A stretch of DNA of 64,000 nt from Zhuqueibacter pondensis (GCA_034505955.1 JAPDQK010000006.1:1-64000), one strand, 5' to 3'; counted from the first letter of the stretch, positions 34,351 to 43,441 are shown. Notes: generated from the sequence alone by a model not told the origin. A program made the numbers and translations.

Positions 34351-35487
34351 ATGTTTGGCAAACATTACAAATTTCTTGTTACCCTTCTGCTCTTTCTGGC
34401 CGGCTGCGAGAGCAGCAACCGCACTGCGCTCCAAACACAAATCGAAGCGACCATCACCGCTACTCAAAAGGTTTTCGTGCCAGATAGGCGCCTGGATGTT
34501 TTTGATGCACAAGTCCATTTTGAAAACGGCGCCTGGCTGATTCGCGGCGAAACCACCATGCCGGCAGCGAAAACAGCGCTGATCAAAGCCGTGGATTCGT
34601 TGCTGGCACACAGGCAACATAAAACGGAAATCGCTTTGCTGCCTGATTCAACGTTGGGCGACAGCACGCAGGCCCTGATTCGTGTGAGCGTTGCCAATCT
34701 GCGCAAGCAACCCCGGCACTCCGCCGAGTTGGTGGATCAACTGCTGATGGGCACGCCCATAAAATTGCTGAAAGAGGATGGCGGTTGGTATCTCATTCAA
34801 ACGCCTTATCGCTATCTCGGCTGGATGGAGTCGTTGTCGTTCGTCCGGCAAACCAGCCAGGAGATACAAGCTTGGACGAGCGACCATCTGTTGCGCTTCG
34901 AAGAAATTTATGGCACGATTCGCACCCAACCCAATGTTACGGCCCAGCCGGTGGCCGATCTGGTGATGGGAGGCCTGCTGATGCAAATGGCACAGGTTGG
35001 CAATTGGACGCGCGTGCAACTTCCGGATGGACGTGAAGGATTTTTGCCGGCGGCAAGCTTGCGCAGATTTTCAAATGATTCTCATAAGAGTAAACCCACA
35101 CGCGAGGCAATCGTCACATTGTCGAAACGTTTTATGGGTATCCCATATTTATGGGGCGGCAATTCGATCAAAGGTTTTGATTGCTCCGGCTTTACGCAGA
35201 CGGTTTTTAAAATGCACGGCCTGCCGCTGCCGCGAGATGCAAATCAGCAAGTCCAAGCCGGAGTCGGGATCGTACCCGATGAAAATTTCAGCAATGTGCT
35301 TCCCGGCGATCTGCTCTTTTTTGGGATCGATGATCGCATCACGCACGTGGGCATTTCCTTGGGCGGCGCGCAATTCATTCATGCCAGCGGCGATGTCCAC
35401 CTGAACAGCTTGAAGAAAGAGGACGCCAATTATAACGAATTTAGGAGAAATACTTTCAAACAGGTGCGCCGGGTATTGAATGATTGA
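34351..35487 (+). CDS. Lipoprotein NlpC/P60 endopeptidase with SH3 domains
   Basis: A 378-aa lipoprotein with lipobox L-A-G-C19. Two bacterial SH3 domains (V-S-V-A-N-L-R-K-Q-P-R-H-S-A and T-I-R-T-Q-P-N-V-T-A) precede an NlpC/P60 domain at about 250-378. Its active site is visible as Cys278 (F-D-C-S-G-F), His332 (T-H-V-G-I) and His344 (F-I-H-A-S-G). Such enzymes cut the gamma-D-Glu to diamino-acid bond of murein peptides. AGGAGG stands seven bases before the ATG. The next gene is a dipeptide epimerase, the same pairing as B. subtilis ykfC-ykfB, so recycling of murein peptides is the likely role. Confidence 0.85.
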   Translation: MFGKHYKFLVTLLLFLAGCESSNRTALQTQIEATITATQKVFVPDRRLDVFDAQVHFENGAWLIRGETTMPAAKTALIKAVDSLLAHRQHKTEIALLPDSTLGDSTQALIRVSVANLRKQPRHSAELVDQLLMGTPIKLLKEDGGWYLIQTPYRYLGWMESLSFVRQTSQEIQAWTSDHLLRFEEIYGTIRTQPNVTAQPVADLVMGGLLMQMAQVGNWTRVQLPDGREGFLPAASLRRFSNDSHKSKPTREAIVTLSKRFMGIPYLWGGNSIKGFDCSGFTQTVFKMHGLPLPRDANQQVQAGVGIVPDENFSNVLPGDLLFFGIDDRITHVGISLGGAQFIHASGDVHLNSLKKEDANYNEFRRNTFKQVRRVLND

Positions 35488-35691
35488 GATTCGCCCAACG
35501 CGGACGAGCCTACGGCTGTAGGCCACAAGCAAAAAGTAATCGTTTAATAATGAAATCAGGGCATGAAATTGGCTCACGGAAATGGCTGCGCCCGCAGGGA
35601 ACAGCTCACGGAAACCTGAATTTTTGATTTCCTCGAGAGTTCCCCGCGGGCATAGCCACATTCGTGAGCGATTAATCTTTTGAGGAAAACC

Positions 35692-36834
35692 ATGAAAATG
35701 TCACGACAGCAATTCCTGCAAACCTCCGGCGCGAGTTTTTTGGGATTGACGATTTTGAACCATCTGCCATTCTTTGAAAACGCAGAACCTGCACTTGCCG
35801 GAGGAACTGGAAAAACCATGATCGAAATCAAAACCAAACGCCTGAATTTGACCCACACCTGGACGATCTCACGCAATTCGAGTGATTTTAAAGACAATGT
35901 TTTTGTCAGAATCATGCGTGACGGCATTGCCGGTTACGGCGAAGCCGCGCCCAATGTGCGTTATGGCGAAAATGCTGAAAAAACCACGCAGCGGATGAAC
36001 GAGGCGCGTAGTATATTCGAGAACAACGATTGGCTGCACTACGTCACCATCAAAGCAGAATTGGATAAAATCATCACCGACCAAAGCTGCGCCAAATGTG
36101 CGATGGATATTGCGCTGATGGATTGGGTCGGCAAGAAGCTCAACACCCCACTCTATCGCTTGTTCGGACTCGACAAGAGCAAAACTCCCATCACGACTTT
36201 TTCCATCGGCATTGATACGCCGGAAGTGATCAAACAAAAAGTCAAAGAAGCCGAAGCCTATCCCATTCTCAAAATCAAAGTCGGCCGCGACAACGATGCG
36301 GAAATCTTGGACGCCGTGCGCAGCGTGACCGATAAACCGCTGCGCGTCGATGCCAACGAAGGCTGGAAAACCAAAGAAGTCGCGTTGGAAAAAATCAAAT
36401 GGCTGGAAACCATGGGTGTCGAATTCATTGAGCAGCCGCTGCCTTCGGATATGCTCGAAGAGACGCGCTGGCTGCGCGATCGCGTCAACATGCCGATTAT
36501 TGCCGATGAGGCGGTGAAAACCGCTGCGGACATTCCGAAGCTGGCCACGGCGTATGACGGCATCAACATCAAGCTCATGAAAGCCGGCGGCATTCAGGAA
36601 GCCTTGATCATGATCAAAATGGCGCGGGCGCTGGGTTTGAAAATCATGATGGGCTGCATGATCGAAAGCTCGGTCGCCATCGCTGCCGCCGCGCATTTGA
36701 GTCCCCTCATTGATTGGGCGGATTTGGATGGAAACCTGCTCATCTCGAACGATCCGTTCAAAGGCGTTGATGTGAAAAATGGCAAATTGATTTTGAATGA
36801 TAAACCGGGACTCGGCGTGGAAGGAGAATTTTAA
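35692..36834 (+). CDS. Dipeptide epimerase (L-Ala-D/L-Glu epimerase type), enolase superfamily
   Basis: A 380-aa enzyme with a signal-like N-terminus (M-S-R-Q-Q-F-L-Q-T-S-G-A-S-F, hydrophobic core, A-L-A-G). It resembles a Tat signal but lacks the second Arg. Catalytic and metal residues of the muconate-cycloisomerase group are present: K-I-K-V-G, R-V-D-A-N-E-G, I-E-Q-P-L, I-A-D-E-A and the second-base lysine in N-I-K-L-M-K-A-G-G; M-I-E-S-S and D-L-D-G line the specificity end. It should epimerise L-Ala-D-Glu to L-Ala-L-Glu. GAGG lies six bases before the ATG. The family is usually cytoplasmic, so an exported form is unusual. Confidence 0.82.
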   Translation: MKMSRQQFLQTSGASFLGLTILNHLPFFENAEPALAGGTGKTMIEIKTKRLNLTHTWTISRNSSDFKDNVFVRIMRDGIAGYGEAAPNVRYGENAEKTTQRMNEARSIFENNDWLHYVTIKAELDKIITDQSCAKCAMDIALMDWVGKKLNTPLYRLFGLDKSKTPITTFSIGIDTPEVIKQKVKEAEAYPILKIKVGRDNDAEILDAVRSVTDKPLRVDANEGWKTKEVALEKIKWLETMGVEFIEQPLPSDMLEETRWLRDRVNMPIIADEAVKTAADIPKLATAYDGINIKLMKAGGIQEALIMIKMARALGLKIMMGCMIESSVAIAAAAHLSPLIDWADLDGNLLISNDPFKGVDVKNGKLILNDKPGLGVEGEF

Positions 36835-36970
36835 TTTGGCGGTAAGAGTCCAGCTTCGTCTCAAACCGACCCCAGCCTGCGGCAGGACAGCCCTTCTATA
36901 AACATCGTGCTTCTGTAGAGCTTGGCACTTTATCCATCTGATGATACTTTTATCCATTTCGGAGGAAACG

Positions 36971-37609
36971 ATGCGATCTCACGGCAAACTCGCAACCGCG
37001 GCGCTTGCAGCGATCTTTGCTTTTGCCATGCTTTCCGGCTGCGCGGCGCTGCAACAAATTCAAGACACACTTCTCAATGTCAAACGTCTGCAATTCAAGC
37101 TCGACAGCGTGACACCAGGCAATTTGGCCGGCATCAATCTGGCAGCGATCGACAGCCCGACAAAACTGAGCATTCAGGACGGTCTCAAACTCCTGGCGGC
37201 GTTCCAGCAGAAATCTCTGCCGCTGTCCATGACCCTCAATGTTGCCGCCAAGAATCCCAATGACGGTACCGGCGGCAGTCCGCAAAAAACCGCTCTGCTC
37301 AAGGCGCTGGCCTGGACTTTGAAGATCGATGGCAAAGAGACAATTTCCGGAGATATTCCCAATCCCATCGAAATTCCCGGAACCGGACAGGCCACGGTCA
37401 TTCCGCTGCAATTGTCGCTCGATCTGTACAAATTCTTCAGCGACCAGGGCTACGATGATCTGTTGAATCTGGCCCTGGCCATCGCCGGCCAGAAAGGCAG
37501 CACCGCGCGACTCACGCTCACGGCGGTGCCCACGGTGTCCGTAGCCGGCATCGATCTCAAATATCCGGGGCAGATCGAGATCGTCGACAAAGAGTTTACG
37601 AATCCTTAA
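36971..37609 (+). CDS. LEA-type-2 (WHy-like) lipoprotein
   Basis: A 212-aa lipoprotein with lipobox L-S-G-C. The mature part matches the LEA-2/WHy beta-sandwich of desiccation-related proteins: V-K-R-L-Q-F-K-L-D-S-V near the start, then L-T-L... strands with M-T-L-N-V-A-A-K-N-P-N-D, the hallmark N-P-N. Such proteins are thought to stabilise envelope components under stress; no enzymatic role is known. GGAGG lies before the ATG at 36971. The TAA stop at 37607-37609 is part of the terminal repeat of a MITE that begins at 37606, so the present C-terminus was set by insertion. Confidence 0.78.
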   Translation: MRSHGKLATAALAAIFAFAMLSGCAALQQIQDTLLNVKRLQFKLDSVTPGNLAGINLAAIDSPTKLSIQDGLKLLAAFQQKSLPLSMTLNVAAKNPNDGTGGSPQKTALLKALAWTLKIDGKETISGDIPNPIEIPGTGQATVIPLQLSLDLYKFFSDQGYDDLLNLALAIAGQKGSTARLTLTAVPTVSVAGIDLKYPGQIEIVDKEFTNP

Positions 37610-37721
37610 CCCCGATAATTCACGTCGTGCGTAAATCGACCCCGTGAGATACTGTTACGCTTATTATCTCACGGGGTTGGCTCAAGCCTGAGAATGTGGG
37701 CTCAGGAATTAGCGGGGTTAA
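37606..37721 (+). mobile_element. MITE-like element, copy 2
   Basis: About 116 bp bounded by TTAACCCCGATAATTCA and GGAATTAGCGGGGTTAA, with the inner palindrome CCCCGTGAGATA...TTATCTCACGGGG. It is nearly identical to the copy at 43327. Its left end overlaps the stop codon of the LEA lipoprotein gene. Together with the tandem repeat and the secD leader it fills the 37610-38068 gap. Confidence 0.85.
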
Positions 37722-37818
37722 GGTAATCCCTCAGATTGGTGGATCATATCCCCCGATGCATGATCGTAGGCATCTTATCAATATGAGTACTGTTCGTAGA
37801 CTCAAGAAGATTCCCCCC

Positions 37819-37888
37819 CTACGGGCGTAGCCTACGGGCGTAGCCTACGGCCGCAGGTCTACGGCCGCAGTCTTACTGCCGCAGGCTT
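37819..37888. repeat. Short tandem repeat of ~13-15-bp units
   Basis: CTACGGGCGTAGC occurs twice in a row, followed by diverged units CTACGGCCGCAGGT, CTACGGCCGCAGTCTTA and CTGCCGCAGGCTT. The flanks (AAGATTCCCC on the left, AGAATGACA on the right) show that it grew inside a copy of the TGTCATTC dispersed repeat. Confidence 0.65.
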
Positions 37889-37942
37889 TACAGAATGACA
37901 TCCGTGGGGGGGGATCTATTCCACCAGTAAATGAGCTTTTGC

Positions 37943-37971
37943 TTGACTTTGTGTTGTAAATCAATTATATT
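37943..37971 (+). promoter_or_regulatory. secD promoter
   Basis: TTGACT (37943-37948), 17 bases, TATATT (37966-37971): near-consensus. Transcription would start about 37978 and give a ~90-nt leader before secD. Confidence 0.65.
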
Positions 37972-38006
37972 TTTGAACGTTAATTCATGGCTTTTTTCAT
38001 CTGGAA

Positions 38007-38046
38007 AAAGCACGCCAAAGCCGTTGAAGAGGCGTGCTTTGTTTTG
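38007..38046 (+). terminator. Terminator-like hairpin in the secD leader
   Basis: AAAGCACGCC (38007-38016) pairs perfectly with GGCGTGCTTT (38031-38040) and is followed by GTTTTGTTTGTTT. It stands between the promoter and the secD ribosome site, so it may be an attenuator rather than the end of an upstream unit. Confidence 0.6.
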
Positions 38047-38068
38047 TTTGTTTGGAGGAATGATCTGA

Positions 38069-40135
38069 ATGCGACGGAATAATTTGTTGCGTGCCATCAT
38101 TATTGTCACCGTCATTGTTTGGTCTCTTTGGCAGCTTTATCCGACTTTTATTGTAGGGCAGCAGAAGAGTCAGGCGGAACTTTATCTCACCGCAATCATG
38201 CAACACACCGGCTTGCAACGCGATGAGATCAACGAGGCACTCAATGCCGGTCAATTGGAAGGGCGCATTCGTCTTGCCATGCGCAACAATTCGCCCGACA
38301 GTCTCCAGGTCGTGCTAAAAGAAGCAACGAGCCTGATCGCGTTACATGATCGAATCAGCAAAAATGAGACAAAGACCATCAAACGCGGCCTGGATTTGCA
38401 AGGCGGTACCTATCTCGTTTACGAGGTCAATCTGCCGAAATTGGTGCGGGATGTGGCAAAGAACAAGGATGCGCGATTTGAAGAGCTGATGCAGGAACTG
38501 GACAAGACCGCGATGATGCCCAATGTCGATTACTTCGACGAATTGCAGAAAAAGTTCAGCGCCGCTGACATTCGTCTGAATCGCTATTTTTACTCGCGCG
38601 CGCAAACCGATGCGGAAATCCTGGCCAATCTGCGCAAGGAGGCGGATGATGCCATCGACCGCAATTTGGAAATTCTCCGCAACCGCATCGACCAATTCGG
38701 CGTTTCCGAGCCGACCATCACCAAGCAGGGCAGCCGGCGTGTCGTGATCGAGCTGGCGGGCATTACCGATGTCAATCGTGCCAAGAACATCATCGGTAAA
38801 ACCGCGTTATTGGAATTCAATCTGGTGAAGGATCCGCAGATTTTTCAGGATGTCATCACCAAAATCGACAATCTGCTCAAAAGTGATTTGGCGGCAAAAC
38901 AAGGTAAGACCCTGGCTGCGGCAGACACCGCCAGGAGCGACACCACTGGCACCGGTGGCAAAGTAAGCAAGGACAAGGAAATGGGAGTTTCCGATCTGTT
39001 CGGCAGCTCGTCAATTGTGCAAACCGATACCACCCGGGCTTCCAAAGATACGGTGCGGGTTGACGAACAAATGGTTTCGGAAAATCCCTTTCTTTCACTT
39101 TTGCGCAATTACCGTGGAGAAGTGGCGGTTCCGGCGCAAAATGTTCGCGCTGTGGAACGCATTTTGAATAATCCCGAGGTGCAAAAGTTGATTCCGCCGG
39201 ATGCGGAATTCATATGGTCGAACAAACCTGAAAGACAGGCGGATACCGAGTACTATCTTCTCTATTTGGTGAAAAAGGAGCCGGAGCTGAACGGGGCACT
39301 CCTGACTGACGCCCGGGCCACGATTGCCAGCGGTGCGGGCATGACGAAACAAGGGGAATGGGTGGTGAGCTTCCAATTGAACAACGAGGGCACGAAAACG
39401 TTCGCGCGCGTCACCGGCGCGAATGTCAACAAACGCCTCGGGATCGTGCTCGACAACAAAATGGTCATGGCCCCGAATATCAAAGAAAAGATTCCCGGCG
39501 GCTCGGCCCAGATCGAAGGCAGCATGGATGCCAATGAAGCAAAGGATCTGGCCATCGTGCTGCGGGCTGGCTCGCTGCAGGCGCCGATGCACGTGATCGA
39601 GGAGCGGACCATTGGTCCTTCGCTGGGCCAGGATTCCATCCACAAAGGGCAGCTTTCCGCACTGGTCGGCTTTTGCGCGGTGGTTATCTTCATGGCGATC
39701 TACTATCGACTTTCCGGCCTGCTCGCCATTCTGGCGCTGATGCTCAACCTGATTATCATTTTATCCGCGCTCGCCTTTTTCAAAGCCACCCTGACTTTGC
39801 CGGGCGTGGCCGGCATTGTGTTGACCATCGGTATGGCCGTGGATGCCAATGTGCTGATCTTCGAGCGCATTCGTGAAGAGTTGCGCGGCGGCAAAACCGT
39901 GCGCGCGGCCATTGATACGGGTTATCAGCGCGCCTTCTCGGCCATCTTTGACTCCAATCTCACGACCGTGCTGACCGCCATCGTTCTCTATCAATTTGGC
40001 ACCGGCCCGATTCGCGGTTTTGCCATAACGCTGATCATTGGGATCATCGCCAGCTTGTTCACCGCCATTGTGGTAACACGCGTCATTTATGACTACTTCA
40101 CCTCGCGCCGGCAATTGGCAACTTTAAGCATCTGA
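38069..40135 (+). CDS. secD: Protein translocase subunit SecD
   Basis: A 688-aa inner-membrane protein: one N-terminal helix, a large periplasmic P1 head with K-R-G-L-D-L-Q-G-G-T-Y-L-V-Y-E-V, the F-G-V-S-E-P-T-I block, and five C-terminal helices that carry the RND-like proton path (G-M-A-V-D-A-N-V-L-I-F-E-R-I-R-E-E). Around residues 290-340 there is a low-complexity insertion rich in Thr, Asp and Lys. SecDF uses the proton gradient to pull exported proteins into the periplasm. GGAGG lies before the ATG. The gene is followed by secF at 43 bases. Confidence 0.95.
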   Translation: MRRNNLLRAIIIVTVIVWSLWQLYPTFIVGQQKSQAELYLTAIMQHTGLQRDEINEALNAGQLEGRIRLAMRNNSPDSLQVVLKEATSLIALHDRISKNETKTIKRGLDLQGGTYLVYEVNLPKLVRDVAKNKDARFEELMQELDKTAMMPNVDYFDELQKKFSAADIRLNRYFYSRAQTDAEILANLRKEADDAIDRNLEILRNRIDQFGVSEPTITKQGSRRVVIELAGITDVNRAKNIIGKTALLEFNLVKDPQIFQDVITKIDNLLKSDLAAKQGKTLAAADTARSDTTGTGGKVSKDKEMGVSDLFGSSSIVQTDTTRASKDTVRVDEQMVSENPFLSLLRNYRGEVAVPAQNVRAVERILNNPEVQKLIPPDAEFIWSNKPERQADTEYYLLYLVKKEPELNGALLTDARATIASGAGMTKQGEWVVSFQLNNEGTKTFARVTGANVNKRLGIVLDNKMVMAPNIKEKIPGGSAQIEGSMDANEAKDLAIVLRAGSLQAPMHVIEERTIGPSLGQDSIHKGQLSALVGFCAVVIFMAIYYRLSGLLAILALMLNLIIILSALAFFKATLTLPGVAGIVLTIGMAVDANVLIFERIREELRGGKTVRAAIDTGYQRAFSAIFDSNLTTVLTAIVLYQFGTGPIRGFAITLIIGIIASLFTAIVVTRVIYDYFTSRRQLATLSI

Positions 40136-40178
40136 GTAACCACAGCCGGCAACCGGTATTTTAGGAGACCTTTGTCAC

Positions 40179-41108
40179 ATGCAATTTTTTCGTGAAACAC
40201 ATCTGGATTTTCTCGGTAAACGCAAATATGCCCTCATGATTTCTGCCTTGCTCATTTTAATCGGCATCACCTCGCTGATTATCAAAGGTGGTCCGGTTTA
40301 TGGCATCGATTTCTTGGGGGGAACGGAGATTCATGTGCGCTTTCCCAGTCGCGTGCCCATCAGCCAGGTGCGCGATGCGATGGCGACCTTGGGATTTGGC
40401 AAGGCCGAGATCAAACAATTCGGATCACCCAATGAATTACTGATTCGTGTACAGCAGCAGGAGACCGGCACCCTGATTTCCGATCAGATCATGCAGAGCC
40501 TGCGCCGGGCTTTCCCGAACAATGTGCCGGAAGAACTCTCGGTGGAAAGCGTCGGCCCGAAGATCGGACAGGAGTTGCGTAATGCGGCAATTTGGGCAAT
40601 CATCATTTCCCTGGGTTTGATTCTGCTTTACATCAGCGTGCGCTTTGAGTTCGTCTTCGCGCTCGGCGCGGTGGCATCGCTGATTCATGACGTCCTGATT
40701 ACCCTGGGATTTTTCTCACTCCTCAATCTCGAAATCAGCCTGGCGGTGATTGCGGCGTTCTTGACACTGGTGGGTTATTCACTCAACGACACGATCGTTG
40801 TTTATGATCGCATTCGCGAGAATCTGAAACTTTACCGCCGCGAGACCAGAACGATCGAAGAATTGATCAATTTTAGCATCAACCAGACGCTCAGCCGTAC
40901 CATTCTGACCTCGTTGACCACATTGCTGGCGGTCTTGTCGCTCTATTTGTTGGGCGGTGAAGTGTTGCACAACTTCTCCTTCTGCATGTTGATCGGCATC
41001 GTGGTCGGAACCTATTCTTCAATTTTTATTGCGGCACCGATTGTTGTCGAATGGCATAAGAAAGCTGAGTTGCAGAAATTGCGGCGTGGTGCCAAAGTCG
41101 CATTATAA
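40179..41108 (+). CDS. secF: Protein translocase subunit SecF
   Basis: A 309-aa partner of SecD with one N-terminal helix, a periplasmic domain (Y-G-I-D-F-L-G-G-T-E-I-H-V) and five C-terminal helices containing G-Y-S-L-N-D-T-I-V-V-Y-D-R-I-R-E-N, the SecF signature. The length is normal for the family. It forms the SecDF complex with the upstream gene product. AGGAG stands before the ATG. Confidence 0.95.
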   Translation: MQFFRETHLDFLGKRKYALMISALLILIGITSLIIKGGPVYGIDFLGGTEIHVRFPSRVPISQVRDAMATLGFGKAEIKQFGSPNELLIRVQQQETGTLISDQIMQSLRRAFPNNVPEELSVESVGPKIGQELRNAAIWAIIISLGLILLYISVRFEFVFALGAVASLIHDVLITLGFFSLLNLEISLAVIAAFLTLVGYSLNDTIVVYDRIRENLKLYRRETRTIEELINFSINQTLSRTILTSLTTLLAVLSLYLLGGEVLHNFSFCMLIGIVVGTYSSIFIAAPIVVEWHKKAELQKLRRGAKVAL

Positions 41109-41165
41109 TGCATTTCTTGCTGCCCACGCCATGCAGCCCTAATTTTTACGAGGGAGGTGGAAAAC

Positions 41166-41507
41166 ATGGAATTCAAAGAGCAAGACCTGGGTGAGGTGGT
41201 TGTTCTCGAGCTTTCCGGCAAAATCATGGGCGGCCCGGATGCCAGTGTGCTCAATGACAAGCTCCACGAACTGATTGACAAAGGCAAAAAGAAAATCGTT
41301 GCCGATCTTGCCAATGTCAATTGGATGAACAGCTCGGGCTTGGGAATTTTGATCGGCGGCCTCACCACCATGCGCAACAACGGCGGTGATCTCAAACTGG
41401 CCAATGTCACCGACAGGATCCAAAGCCTGCTCATGATTACCAAACTCCTGACCGTGTTCGAAACCCATGATTCTTTGGAGAAAGCTATTGCCAGTTTCAA
41501 GAAATAA
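41166..41507 (+). CDS. STAS-domain anti-sigma factor antagonist
   Basis: A 113-aa single STAS domain. The phosphorylation loop reads N-W-M-N-S-S57-G-L-G-I-L-I-G-G, with Ser57 at the position that SpoIIAB/RsbW-type kinases modify. Such proteins bind an anti-sigma kinase or act in membrane-lipid and stress signalling. No RsbW-like kinase is nearby. GGGAGG stands eight bases before the ATG; a GTG at 41157 is in frame but too close. It lies between secF and purA in the same direction and may belong to the secDF transcript. Confidence 0.88.
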   Translation: MEFKEQDLGEVVVLELSGKIMGGPDASVLNDKLHELIDKGKKKIVADLANVNWMNSSGLGILIGGLTTMRNNGGDLKLANVTDRIQSLLMITKLLTVFETHDSLEKAIASFKK

Positions 41508-41662
41508 CGCGGCCGTCCACGGTTCTGCGAATAATGGCTGACTCCGGCATCCCGGCCTTCCTGCACAGGTGCCAGCATCAGGGAAGTCCGGAAGTGGCGG
41601 AGTTTTTTGTTTTTTTACAGCAACGGACGAGTCAATCACTTCAAAAAAGGTTTGTCATTACC

Positions 41663-42937
41663 ATGCCGGTTCAAATCATTGTAGGTGCTCAATGGGGCGA
41701 CGAAGGAAAAGGAAAGATCGTTGATCTGCTCAGCGAGAGGGCTGATATTGTTGCACGTTACCAGGGGGGCGCCAATGCCGGACACACCGTGGTGATTGGC
41801 GGCGAGAAATTTGTTTTGCACCTGATCCCCTCCGGCATTTTGCAACCGCACACCACATGCGTCATCGGCAACGGTGTGGTGGTCGATCCGGCCGCGCTCG
41901 CGCAGGAGATCGAGCTGCTGACGCAAAAGGGTGTGCAAGTCCATGGCCGGCTGTTGATCAGCCACCGTGCGCATCTGGTGATGCCTTATCACAAGCTGTT
42001 GGACCAAACCCAGGAACAGGCGGATCTGCAGCATAAGATTGGCACGACCGGCCGGGGCATCGGCCCGGCATATGTCGATAAAGCACACCGGATGGGGATT
42101 CGAATTGTCGACCTCCTCGATGAAAAAACACTGAAGGAAAAAATTCTGCAAAATCTCGAAGAAAAGAATGCCATTTTGAGCACTCTTTATGGCAAGGCGC
42201 CGCTCAATGCCGAAACTATATTGCAGGAGTATCGACAATTCGATGAGCAAATCGATCCATTCGTTACCGATGTTTCACGCTATCTGAATCATGCCATTGC
42301 TGATGGGAAATTGATTCTTTGCGAAGGCGCGCAAGGCGCGTTGCTTGACATGGATTTTGGCACCTATCCTTACGTCACCTCCTCCAACCCCACGAGCGGC
42401 GGCGCTTGCACCGGACTGGGAATCGGTCCCACGAAAATCAATCAGGTGCTTGGGGTCATCAAAGCCTATACGACACGGGTCGGCATGGGCCCGTTCCCGA
42501 CTGAAATTCAGGACGAATTGGGTGCACAACTGCGCTCATTGGGCAACGAATATGGCGCCACCACCGGCCGGCCCCGGCGTTGCGGCTGGTTCGATGCGGT
42601 GGTTGCGACCTACGCCGCACAAATCAATGGCATCGACTCATGGGCACTCACCAAGCTCGACGTACTCGATACCTTTCCGGAAATCAAGATGTGCGTGGCC
42701 TATCGCTACCACGGCAAAGAGCTCAAAACCTTTCCCGCCGAAATGCAAATTTTGGAGGAGTGTGAGCCGATATATCAAACATTTCCAGGCTGGCTGGAAC
42801 CGATTTCCGCACGGCGCAAATTCGGGGATTTACCCAAACCGGCACGGGAATATCTCAGCGCCATCGAGCAATTGACAGGAACGCCCATTCGCATTATTTC
42901 AGTCGGTTCGGACCGGCAACAAACGATCATGCGATAA
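41663..42937 (+). CDS. purA: Adenylosuccinate synthetase PurA
   Basis: A 424-aa enzyme that makes adenylosuccinate from IMP, aspartate and GTP, the first step to AMP. The N-terminus Q-W-G-D13-E-G-K-G-K holds the catalytic Asp and GTP loop, and His41 lies in N-A-G-H-T. Later motifs are T-T-G-R-G-I-G-P-A-Y, V-T-S-S-N-P-T-S-G-G and the aspartate loop T-T-G-R-P-R-R-C-G-W. The length is standard, which fixes the start at 41663, although the frame is open from 41534. Confidence 0.96.
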   Translation: MPVQIIVGAQWGDEGKGKIVDLLSERADIVARYQGGANAGHTVVIGGEKFVLHLIPSGILQPHTTCVIGNGVVVDPAALAQEIELLTQKGVQVHGRLLISHRAHLVMPYHKLLDQTQEQADLQHKIGTTGRGIGPAYVDKAHRMGIRIVDLLDEKTLKEKILQNLEEKNAILSTLYGKAPLNAETILQEYRQFDEQIDPFVTDVSRYLNHAIADGKLILCEGAQGALLDMDFGTYPYVTSSNPTSGGACTGLGIGPTKINQVLGVIKAYTTRVGMGPFPTEIQDELGAQLRSLGNEYGATTGRPRRCGWFDAVVATYAAQINGIDSWALTKLDVLDTFPEIKMCVAYRYHGKELKTFPAEMQILEECEPIYQTFPGWLEPISARRKFGDLPKPAREYLSAIEQLTGTPIRIISVGSDRQQTIMR

Positions 42938-42976
42938 AGCAATTTTGAAATCAAGAAAATCTCCGGAGAGCCAAAA

Positions 42977-43297
42977 ATGATTATCACCACCACGCCAACG
43001 ATTGAAGGCAAAAAAATTGTTCAGTACCTTGGTATCGTCACTGGGGAGGCCATCATGGGCGCGAATCTCTTTCGCGACCTTTTTGCCGGCATTCGTGACA
43101 TTGTCGGTGGCCGCTCCGCTGCCTACGAAAAAGAACTGAGTCAGGCCCGGCAAATGGCGTTGGAAGAAATGGAAGACATGGCCAGTCAACGTGGCGCCGA
43201 TGCCGTCATCGGCGTCGATCTTGATTATGAAGTGCTGGGTGCGGGCAACGGCATGCTGATGGTGACGGCAAGCGGAACCGCAGTGAAGGTGGGATGA
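42977..43297 (+). CDS. YbjQ-family protein (DUF74)
   Basis: A 106-aa protein of the YbjQ/UPF0145 family. It shows the typical L-G-I-V-T-G-E-A-I-M-G-A-N, A-Y-E-K-E-L-S-Q-A-R and G-A-D-A-V-I-G-V-D-L-D-Y-E. Members form pentameric rings; a heavy-metal-binding role has been suggested but not settled. It starts 39 bases after purA with GGAG upstream and is closed by a MITE downstream. Confidence 0.9.
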   Translation: MIITTTPTIEGKKIVQYLGIVTGEAIMGANLFRDLFAGIRDIVGGRSAAYEKELSQARQMALEEMEDMASQRGADAVIGVDLDYEVLGAGNGMLMVTASGTAVKVG

Positions 43298-43326
43298 CGC
43301 AGACTGCGTTCCGAAAACGATCTTCT

Positions 43327-43441
43327 CTAACCCCGATAATTCACGCGGTGCGTAAATCGACCCCGTGAGATACTGTTACGCTTATTATCTCACGGGGTTG
43401 GCTCAAGCCTGAAAATGTGGCTCATGAATTATCGGGGCTAA
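43327..43441 (+). mobile_element. MITE-like element, copy 3
   Basis: 115 bp bounded by CTAACCCCGATAATTCA and TGAATTATCGGGGCTAA. The inner palindrome CCCCGTGAGATA...TTATCTCACGGGG is intact. It is nearly the same as copy 2 and lies between the YbjQ and HD-domain genes. Confidence 0.85.

Noticed and set aside
35869..36957. 362-codon minus-strand frame opposite the dipeptide epimerase
   Set aside because: Composition is that of a mirror frame (His/Phe/Arg/Asp rich, repeated F-D and F-F); the plus strand has all catalytic motifs.
37819..37888. Possible CRISPR-like repeat array
   Set aside because: Units of ~13-15 bp directly abut without spacers and no cas gene is present; it is a simple tandem repeat inside a dispersed element.
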